Shown: positions 56,363-64,000 of the stretch, in pieces
Numbering within the stretch: the stretch's first letter is position 1
How the letters are laid out: each line of letters starts with the position of its first letter
Assembly (NCBI GenBank): GCA_000467715.1
Contig: AJFK01000453.1
Location: forward strand, 1 to 64,000
Direction of reading: 5' to 3'
Length of the DNA: 64,000 bases
Source of the DNA: Hysterium pulicare CBS 123377
Taxonomy: Eukaryota; Ascomycota; Dothideomycetes; Hysteriales; Hysteriaceae
Position numbers and translations under genes: made by a program
The notes under the pieces: generated by a model
Told to the model about the DNA's origin: nothing
The model's database searches: none
What the model saw: the letters and a program-made list of their open reading frames with translations, nothing else

Positions 56363-57754
56363 ATGCCTCAGCTCAATCATTTGCCAACTGAGATCATCGA
56401 CCAGATATTTTGCAACCTCGAGAATGTACCTGACAAAATGTCTCTTCGACTAGTTTGCAGAAAGATTACAAGCTTCACATTCAGAAAAGAGTGCTTCAAG
56501 AAAGTCAACATCATGCTACATCCAATCAGCTTGGATCATCTTGTCGAGATAGGAGGCACTCCTGAATTGGCGGAGCATGTCAAACATATCGTCATTGGAG
56601 CGGAGTTCATCTTTAATCCCCACGATGGCATGCCAATTCTTACCGAGCAAGATATGGAAAGCGCAACAAAAGCCCACGCAACCTTGAGCAGAAACCTTGA
56701 GTTGCGCCAACTTCTCAACGCACAAACAACCGCAGAGGCATCACATTCCGATGAAAAAACACTCATCCAGATTATACCGTGTTTCCCAAACATGGAGACC
56801 ATCGCCTTGGATGACAACACCTACCATGAGGGTGGCACAGATACTGAAGATTCGATAAGCTGGGGTATAGGTCAGATCAAGAAGCGAACAGGCGTTGACT
56901 TCAGCTCGAAGTCTGTTTATCTATCTGCGCCAACGATGGACAAACAGGGGGCTGCAATTGTCCGTGGTAGACATCCACTCAAAGTGGTCTCGAATGTCCT
57001 TCAAGCGCTGAAATTGGCTCGTCATCAACTGAGTATAGAAGTTGACCCTCCATACTTAGATTGGCATAGCGAAGAAGGTCTAGCCACCTGGGACCTCATG
57101 AGCACAGCAGACAAGAATGACCCACTCTCCACCCTCTCAGGCATAAAGCTTCAAATGCGCGTAAACGAGACACGATCGAAGAATTTGAAACTTTTCGACC
57201 AAGAGAACACCGTGGACATTGAAAGCCTATTCATCAACCGCTGTAGAAGATTTGATTTATTCGAAACTCTGTTTGTCGATGGTCGGCCCAGCTTGGTATT
57301 TCAAAATCTTCGGAGGCTTGACCTTCGGGATACTTGCGTTTACGAGCACGGCTTAAAGTTGTTCCTTGTCATCGCGCTACATCACCCCTTATCCCTAGGG
57401 CTAGGTGCCATTTCAATTGATAACTGTAGCACTTCCTTTCTTGGTGGTGTGGGGGATTTGTCTTGGCTATCGATATTCATGACACTCGATCGGTTACCAC
57501 GCCTCACGGAGTTACGCTTAAATCGTCTTCATAGCGCAATCTACGCGCGACATCATACAGATGTGTATACCGCACCTGATGGATGGCATTGCTCAGCGAA
57601 TTGGAAAGGATCTCAAGTCACAGAAGGGGTCAAAGTTTTGGTAGAGCAATACAGGACTGTTTCATATGAGACTGAGACAGATAACCGCTTGCTATTGGGC
57701 CCAGTGGTAGATCTCAGTCTGGCAAATAACGTTGTAGCTCAAGAGCATATGTAG
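56363..57754 (+). CDS. F-box protein, intact paralogue
   Basis: ATG at 56363 (MPQLNHLPTEIIDQIFCNLE); the frame extends slightly upstream without ATG. A single exon. The F-box 'KMSLRLVCRKITSFTFRK' is followed by 'VNIMLHPISLDHLVEIGGTP' and 'HVKHIVIGAEFIFNPHDG', which match 'VRVMLHPLSLRHVVRISEVP' and 'HVKNLFVGSEVIFNPYHS' of the head-to-head partner. The C-terminal half has leucine-rich-like strands ('LRRLDLRDTCVYEHGLKLFL', 'LTELRLNRLHSAIY') and the shared 'ANWKGSQVTEGVKVLVEQYR'. The likely role is as an SCF adaptor with variable substrate. Confidence 0.85.
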   Translation: MPQLNHLPTEIIDQIFCNLENVPDKMSLRLVCRKITSFTFRKECFKKVNIMLHPISLDHLVEIGGTPELAEHVKHIVIGAEFIFNPHDGMPILTEQDMESATKAHATLSRNLELRQLLNAQTTAEASHSDEKTLIQIIPCFPNMETIALDDNTYHEGGTDTEDSISWGIGQIKKRTGVDFSSKSVYLSAPTMDKQGAAIVRGRHPLKVVSNVLQALKLARHQLSIEVDPPYLDWHSEEGLATWDLMSTADKNDPLSTLSGIKLQMRVNETRSKNLKLFDQENTVDIESLFINRCRRFDLFETLFVDGRPSLVFQNLRRLDLRDTCVYEHGLKLFLVIALHHPLSLGLGAISIDNCSTSFLGGVGDLSWLSIFMTLDRLPRLTELRLNRLHSAIYARHHTDVYTAPDGWHCSANWKGSQVTEGVKVLVEQYRTVSYETETDNRLLLGPVVDLSLANNVVAQEHM

Positions 57755-58342
57755 TAGCAGAATAGAATACATCCTCTCAAAGGCATAAACTAGCCTTCGT
57801 GCGCTTCAGTAATTGGCGGTGGTCTCAAGCAACTTATCCCATCCCTTCAAATATCACCTGCTTTATATTAGTATACTATAGAAAAGAGTTAATTAATACC
57901 TTTAATAGCCAATTAATTAAATTCTATTTTACCACTCTCTAGCCTTAAAGAAAGGACCCCTAAAGGCTTTCCAGGCCACCGCGAGGGCGACCAAAAGCCA
58001 CATCTTGAAGCGTAGTGATGTCAATAATTGCTCTTGGTGGAAGTCTAGTTAGTGATGTTGTAGAAAAGGGCAAGGGTCTCTTGTAATTTAGAAGAAGAGG
58101 ATGAGAGAAAGTAATACTAAGCGAACAGATGTACGCCGGACTGAAGTGGTAAAATGTATATCCGAAGTCAATGTCCAGGCTCGGTGAACGATAATAAATA
58201 GGGGAGCAACCACTATACAGGAATATCATTGCAGCTCTCCATAACGAACGCTTAGCTCAAACTCTCAATTGCCGGACTAGAAGAAAACTAGTCAAGATGT
58301 ATAAGAGAAATCAGGCTTTGGGCAAGGAACTTAATATTAAAA
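57755..58342. other. intergenic with AT-rich relic
   Basis: Bases about 57855-57935 are almost all A+T with TTAATTAA palindromes, like the start of the window, and look RIP-scarred. No gene recognised. Confidence 0.45.
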
Positions 58343-58502
58343 TGTAGAATGTTGATTCTATCAAAGGGTCGGCCGGTCGGCCAACTTATATAGCTAGCTA
58401 GCTAGTTACATAACTAATATAAATAATACTAATATAACTACCTTTAATATAATAGTAATTGCTCTTTAACACATAGATTCTATTTCCGCTCTACATTCTA
58501 CA
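58343..58502. mobile_element. MITE-like element
   Basis: A 160-bp AT-rich block bounded by perfect 10-bp inverted repeats: TGTAGAATGT at 58343-58352 and ACATTCTACA at 58493-58502. Beyond these the ends stay weakly alike. It contains GGTCGGCCGGTCGGCC and a run of TAGCTAGCTAGC. No clear target duplication was seen and there is no coding capacity. Confidence 0.5.
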
Positions 58503-58536
58503 ATTCCGTATCTAGTCGCGAGAGGTCGAAGCAGCA

Positions 58537-59637
58537 ATGGTGAATCTCCAACCGTCCCAGCCCACAATGCGGCTCTCAAATCCCTAGCTCCAGGTCTCGT
58601 CGCCGTGTTCGGTGAGTTCAACCTGCTCCAACATTCCACTCTATACCATGCCCCCGCCAGAAACTGCGAAGCAGATTGCGCACCGCGAAGATACTCTTCT
58701 CCACCCTATCTCCTCTCCCAGAAACCTCCCATCTCGCTAACGTCCCCAGTCGGCGGCACCTCCGGCATCTCCCTGTCCACAGCCCTCGCCCTCGCCCACC
58801 ACACCCCGTCCCCCAAAATCTACCTCATCGGCCGCAGCCAGGCCGCCGCCTCCACCGCCATCACATCCCTGAGAACCCAAAACCCGTCCGCCCAGGCTGT
58901 CTTTCTTCAAACTGACATATCGCTTCTCAAGAACGTCGACAGCGTGTGCGCCGCCATCGCAGCCAAAGAGAAAAAGCTAGACCTGCTATTCATGACACCC
59001 GGATACATGACGCTGAATGGCCGAGACGAGACGGCCGAAGGATTGGACCGTAAATTCGTGCTGCATTATTATGCCCGCATGCGATTTGTCGATAACTTGC
59101 TGCCCCCCTTAACCGCAGCCGCACAAGAAGACTCCTCCATCCCCACCACTGCTAAAGCACAGCTTCGGCCTCGCCAAATGCGGCGCACATGCCAGCCTGA
59201 TGGGTGATTTTTATCTCGAGGCCATGGCGCAGCGACACCCGCAGACCTCTTTCATCCACGCGTACCCGTCGGGTGTGGCTACTGGTCTGATGCGCGAATT
59301 GCCGGTTGGACGCGTGCTGGCGACTGTGCTGAAGACGCTGTTGAGGCCATTTATGGTGCCTATTCAAGAGAGTGGGGAGAGACATTTGTTTGCGGGGACG
59401 AGTGGGAGGTTTGCCGCGAAAGATGAGACGAAGGGGGAGGGAATGGACGGGGATGTCGCTGTTGGCAATGATGGGACGAAGGGGTGTGGTTGCTATTGGG
59501 TGAACTGGGATGGGGAGGTGTTTTCGGCGAACAAGAAATTGGATAAGACGAGGGCGGAGGGCGCGGTGGAGAAGGTGGTGTGGCATACTGAGGAGGTGTT
59601 TAAGCCGGTGTGCGAGGAGGGTGAGACGTACTCGTGA
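58537..59637 (+). pseudogene. short-chain dehydrogenase/reductase, decayed
   Basis: An ATG at 58537 (MVNLQPSQ) lies one frame off the expected 'HNAALKSLAPGLVAVF', which splices (about 58614-58751) to 'VGGTSGISLSTALALAHHT', the NAD(P)-binding glycine motif. The frame continues 'PSPKIYLIGRSQAAASTA', 'AVFLQTDISLLKNVDSV' and 'KLDLLFMTPGYMTLNGRDET'. After 'FVDNLLPPLTAAAQEDSS' the core segment expected to carry the beta-5 strand and catalytic Ser is missing, and the frame changes. The end resumes with 'KHSFGLAKCGAHASLMGDFY', 'TSFIHAYPSGVATGLMREL' and a family-typical C-terminus. It has a 5' frame shift and an internal deletion, so it is probably non-functional. Confidence 0.75.
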
Positions 59638-61962
59638 AACGGCATCGCGGGATAGAGGCTCAGCTTGTCGAGAGGGAGAAGAAGTAGACGTGTGACGGGG
59701 ACCAATTGGAGACCCTTAGATCTCTTCATCTACCGTTTCTTTTCTGAAACAGAATTCCAAGACCAGTGTAATTTCCCTTCACATGCTCCCAGTCTAGACC
59801 ACCCAAAATCAAAGAACCAAGACCAATGAGAACTCAACGCAAAATCAAAGAAACAGCGTTATATCATTTAATGAAACGAACCATAAACGAGAGTTTTGAA
59901 AGTAATCACCATCCTTGTAGGTTCACATTATCAGACTGTTAGTCTTTGGCTTTTCTGACCGCATGCGAAAGCCATACGTGTATGCTCATGAGAGGTTAGG
60001 CTGATTGAATGTTTCCAAGGATTTTCTATGCTAAGCTTGAAGTGAGCATTGAATCCAACAATACCGCGAACTCCGTGGCCGGAAAAATAGACTGGTCAGT
60101 CTTTTATAGTTTGGGCCCGATTTCAGGACCTCTCCATGATACTTAGGGCGACTTCTGGCAATGCCGACCAAGCTGGCCGACGGCACAGGTCACGCAGCAT
60201 TCGTCTTTAATGGTCTAAGGGCGAGGCGACATCTAAACCGTGTGCAATGTTCTCTTTCAGTTGTACGATTAGTAGAGCGCAGACCAATTAGGGCAAAGAC
60301 TTTCATTACAAAGCTCGCGCGATGGCTTGAAATATTATTAGTAAATTAGCTGCTGCCTCTGCGATAGTACGAAGCCGCCAGAACTAGGTGCTGCCAGAAG
60401 TTGATAGACTTCGTGGGGTGTGCGAAAACTTAGTGTGAAAAAGTAAGGAAAGAAAGCGGCATAACACAATTGAACTTCGTTCCTCAAGGCTCTTTTACGA
60501 CAAACCGCTCGCACCTCCATCCCTCGGGGAAAATGAGGCAGTCTTAGATTTTAGAAGCCACGACAGATTTGTTAAGGAACACGCCTCCATTTTCAGAGCG
60601 CGCATCCCTCCTCTTGAGTATATATCAAGTCGGCTTCCACGCATTCGGCCCGAGAAACCATAGCATACGTTAACGGAGATGTCATGTACACACACATCAA
60701 AGCCGACAGGTTCCCATCTAGCGGCGACCAAGGGCATGTCTCTGTGCCGAACCCGATCAGGTATTTCAACAGCATTATCGGCAAGTTGAACCTCCAATTC
60801 CGGTCAAGTATCAAGGATCTAAACGAGCAGTAAAGGGCGGCGAAGACGGCAAATATAAGATGATGGGGTCAGCTGGGTGTGATAGTAAGTGAGGCGGTGT
60901 CGACGATGCGCGCGAGGCAGTGGATTTGCTAGGCTCGTCAGTCAGAAAGTCTCTAGGATACTAAGGCGGAACTTGTCTTATTCCCGCAGTTTATGGCGCT
61001 CTGAAGATATTCCGGGTGCTTGACGAGATATTTAGCTAGGCGCTCTGGGGAGACATTGCTGAAGTCGTTCATGTTAGGGTCGCTGGGAATGATAATGCCG
61101 AAGAGTGAGTGCCGCTTCACAAGCATCTAGCTAGCCACGATTAGTGCCGAGAGGAGGTGATTGTATATCTAGAAGATGTCGGCAATCGGGGAGCTTGGTT
61201 CCTGTCGCGTAAAGTAACCAGGTGCGCGGAGCTTCTTTAGTGTGAGGCCGTACCTCTCCTTATGGGCCTGCTCTTCTGTGTTGAAAAGAGGTGGGCTGAT
61301 TGTAATAATGTTGTCAAATGTTTTCAGCGTTTTAGAAGCACTGAAGGTCCGATTGAGTTCTGCTTCATTAGCCAACTGTAGGGTTAGCTATACATATCCA
61401 TTTTGAGGGTTGGACAAGGCGTGCAATGACGCCGTGTTGCTGCGCCTGGGGACGCGAGCTGAGTACTCATGCAATGAAGAGTCTCTGTGCTGGAATGAAT
61501 ACTTGGGATAACAGCTTAAGAGCAAAAGCTCGTAGAACACGACACAATTTGCGGTTGCGACGTGGCTCCTGGAGTCTACAGCTGAGACGACGAGGATGAA
61601 GGCGTCATGTGTGAGTTGAGATGAAATCTCGCGTACTTTGCGACACCGGCACCAACGCCCCTCTATAGATCCCTCAAAAGAGAGACTTATCTGTAGTTAT
61701 ATATGTAAAAGCTCCTTTATCGTCTCATTTACTTGAAAATCGGCCTACGGATGACGAACATCTAATCACCATCGCCTAGAAGAGAGTATGGCAGCGTAAG
61801 TACAGTTGACCGTGCCCCAGATGGGCTGATTTCAATTCCACTTCAATGTTGCAACATCGAACATCCAAGATTACTAGCTGAACTATAGCTCAGACGAAGC
61901 AAACCTCTTGCCCTAGATCGTTGAAAACGACAGATCTTATTCAAGCATCATCCAGACTGGTC
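59638..61962. other. gene-poor stretch with coding scraps
   Basis: No whole gene. Two pieces look once-coding: plus strand about 60660-60833 ('AYVNGDVMYTHIKADRFPSS', ending 'SIKDLNEQ') and minus strand about 61375-60960 ('TLKTFDNIITISPPLFNTEE', 'YGLTLKKLRAPGYFTRQEP', 'SLFGIIIPSDPNMNDFSNVS'). Their families were not recognised. Confidence 0.4.
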
Positions 61963-62674
61963 TTAGCTACCGACAGCAACGCTGTAGGCAGGAATGTTTC
62001 CGGATACTACCGCGCCAGCTCCAGTAGTGCAACCATACCCGATACTCGCTCCTGGGAGAATGGTCACTCGTGCGCCGACCCAACAAGAGTCGGTAAGCCG
62101 TTCGGCGACATCTGTGGAGGAATTTAATGCAGAAAGTGAACGTCTGGCCCGATCAACACGTTACTCCTAATCGTTACGAAGGCGCTATCATCAATTGCCA
62201 GACTACTCAATCAGATATCTCAAATCAAATTTGACACCTTTCTCGGTACGTACCCGACATTAGCGAAGAGGTTCTTGCCAATAGAGGTATTACAGCCATA
62301 AACCACCGCGAATGGGCTTTCGACTGTTTGCGAGCCGTCAAACGCCCCAAGCAAGGATGTCAGGATAGCTCTCCCTTGTTCTAGGACTATCTCGCCGTCC
62401 TCTTCCTTTGTGGCAGTCACATCGTGGAATTGTCTACAGCGTTTTGCGGCCCTCGCTCGGCCGATTACCCAACTCTTTCGAAGTCCACGACTGGTATCCA
62501 TCAAGTGTCAGTGTCGCACCGAAGAAACTTGCATTTCAACAAATCTTCCCTTATGCTAGATGTCATCTTCTCATATTCTTCGCACCACGGCACGTTCTTG
62601 GTGCCATTTGCCCTCTGGATCGCTTCGTTATCTTTCACTTTGCTCCATGTTTGATGCTGTGGTGTCTGCGCCAT
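61963..62674 (-). pseudogene. maltose O-acetyltransferase-like pseudogene
   Basis: ATG at 62674 begins MAQTPQHQTWSKVKDNEAI, then 'NGTKNVPWCEEYEKM', the start of the maltose-acetyltransferase (MAC) domain. The frame stops and the protein resumes in another frame at 'RARAAKRCRQFHDVTATK', 'AILTSLLGAFDGSQTVESPF', 'VVYGCNTSIGKNLFANVG'. After a GTACGT intron come 'LAIDDSAFVTIRSNVLIGPD' and, in another frame, hexapeptide repeats 'CWVGARVTILPGASIGYGCT' and 'TGAGAVVSGNIPAYSVAVGS' to a stop. The catalytic loop region after 'VHFLH' is shortened. Family members acetylate sugars with acetyl-CoA. With at least two frame changes this copy is dead. Confidence 0.75.
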
Positions 62675-63572
62675 GATTTCGGTATTGACAATTGTCGTTC
62701 AAGATGGAACCAGACATCGAACTCGCTCTCTATATGTCGTATTTGAAGAGGAGGCATGCTTACAAGGCTGAAAAGCCCAAGTCGGCCACCGCAATCTGCA
62801 ACCAATGAACTGTGCCTCTGGCTTGCCTACGTTACGCAGGAGGCAAATGCATATAGCTCTATTCAGTGGGTCATCCGATCACCCACATGCAAAAGGCGCA
62901 TAGGGTATTTGTCGCTCTTTGACTTGATATAGATAGCCGTGCGTTTCAAACATGTACGTTCCTGTCCGGTAAAAAGGGGGCTTATTGAGGATGAGTTTGG
63001 AGGACGTAGCGGCCCGTGAAAGCGCAACATGGTGGCTATGCCCAACCCATTAGGACGGTATCTTTACGGGCACGGCATGAAAAGGGCCTCAGCTGAGAGG
63101 AGCATATCCTACGAGCTCCCGTCCACGAGGTTGTCAGGCTCAAATTGTATCTGCTACTTGGCATCTGGTATCTCCGTAAAACTTCTCTCAGATTTTGGTC
63201 GCCGCTAACCTTTAAAAGCCGCAGAACGGTCTTTTCTCCAGCGGAAGAGAAGTTACATCCCCGAATCGAAGCTCGGCGCCTGTTCACAATGAGGGCGGCT
63301 AATGCTAGTGTAATGTATGAACTCTTGTCAAAATAACGCATACTCACCTGGAACAGTTGTTTGCCTACTTTAGTATAGTCGTTCACGTAGCAGTAGCCCA
63401 AGCGCGCCAGCTTTTAGAAGACTGTATCTTCCTGATTTGTGTTCTCCACGAATGCGTTTCGCAGGGCTCAGCCTTGCGACATGCTCTCAGCATTGCAAGC
63501 TTCCTGCTGTATTCATGTCTTCGGTACCACCTTCATCCTAAGCTTGCTTCAAACTTTCTAAGATGCTCTAGG
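62675..63572. other. intergenic, no gene recognised
   Basis: Short frames only. From about 63320 the plus-strand frame used by the next gene is already open, but without an ATG until 63573. Confidence 0.4.
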
Positions 63573-64000
63573 ATGATGGTCCTTCGGTCCGCCTTGATAT
63601 TTGTAGTAGCCCACCAAGGCTCAGGAACACCTAGCATTGCCGAGCTCATTTGGCTCAATGTGTTGCAGAATCTTCCGTATCGCTTACTTTCCTGGGGCTG
63701 CTGCCTCGCACGACTTCTCGCGACACCTGCGAATCACACCCCTACTTCAGGCCACTCTTCCATTTCTGAGGCAAAATACCCCAAAAGAGTTGTCATAATC
63801 CCATGGCGCAGAGAAACTGCCAGCGTTATTCTTGCCTCACTTAATTCGGATTATCCAAGGAAGCAAATCGCCGTATTCATCTCGTTCGATGGAATGCAAA
63901 ATCTCGCAATATTTCAGCACTTAACCGAGAACGTTCGAGCAAAAACCTTCGTGGGGCCAGCATGCCGTTGCGCGGAGGCGGAAATAGAAGGGCTGAAGAT
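63573..64000 (+). CDS. possible family 2 glycosyltransferase, partial
   Basis: The frame is open to the window end. From ATG 63573 it reads 'MMVLRSALIFVVAHQGSG', then 'YPKRVVIIPWRRETASVILA', 'SLNSDYPRKQIAVFISFDG' and 'AIFQHLTENVRAKTFVG'. The strand-turn pattern 'VVIIPxRRE' with 'LxSxxYPxxxI' and 'SFDG' is like the nucleotide-sugar site of processive GT2 enzymes (hyaluronan or Cps1-type synthases). The expected N-terminal membrane segments would lie upstream, perhaps in other exons. Since its neighbourhood is decayed, this may be a fragment. The catalytic D,D and QxxRW motifs would lie beyond the window. Confidence 0.45.
   Translation, partial: MMVLRSALIFVVAHQGSGTPSIAELIWLNVLQNLPYRLLSWGCCLARLLATPANHTPTSGHSSISEAKYPKRVVIIPWRRETASVILASLNSDYPRKQIAVFISFDGMQNLAIFQHLTENVRAKTFVGPACRCAEAEIEGLK

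Overview
The window reads as nuclear DNA of a filamentous ascomycete (Pezizomycotina). Genes are dense on both strands and cut by short introns of about 45-110 bases with GT donors, CTAAC/CTGAC-like branch points and AG acceptors. HET, HeLo, DUF7708-type and DUF7025-AAA proteins occur, which are families typical of that group. Small AT-rich scars look like repeats mutated by RIP. A Leotiomycete is my best guess, but that is inference.

1-24 kb: eight genes, all on the minus strand, belong to what looks like one diverged family (868-2388, 7565-8845, 9100-9807, 10547-11230, 13107-14039, 16910-17797, 18744-20896, 22419-23834). Most carry an N-terminal block of the form L-S-x-x-E-R-x-x-L-x-G-P-x-V-x-I, followed by a BTB/POZ-like alpha/beta domain and a helical region, then tails that differ: FG-rich, acidic, proline/glutamate-rich or highly charged. 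One member has an in-frame stop between its two halves, and another has a triplicated upstream region. A divergent metal-transport pair (a ZIP importer and a CDF exporter of the manganese type) sits inside the array.

25-36 kb: a conserved housekeeping-like block. It holds a protein with four internal repeats and a glutamine-rich tail, an ING-type PHD-finger chromatin protein, a Gfd2/YDR514C-like DEDD nuclease with an RGG tail, and a BOR1-like SLC4 transporter.

37-55 kb: an accessory block rich in self/non-self and cell-death type proteins. It holds an F-box-like protein, a HET-domain protein, an F-box protein, a small secreted ML-like protein, a DUF7025-AAA ATPase, a DUF7708 protein with a P-loop-less NTPase-like region, a broken HeLo-pseudokinase gene and a divergent protein kinase.

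54-64 kb: two inverted paralogous F-box genes, then a decaying stretch with a MITE-like element, a short-chain dehydrogenase pseudogene, a maltose O-acetyltransferase pseudogene, unidentified coding scraps, and the start of a possible family 2 glycosyltransferase running off the end.

No rRNA gene, confident tRNA gene, CRISPR array or intact transposon was recognised. Intron boundaries were inferred by eye from splice motifs and reading-frame continuity.
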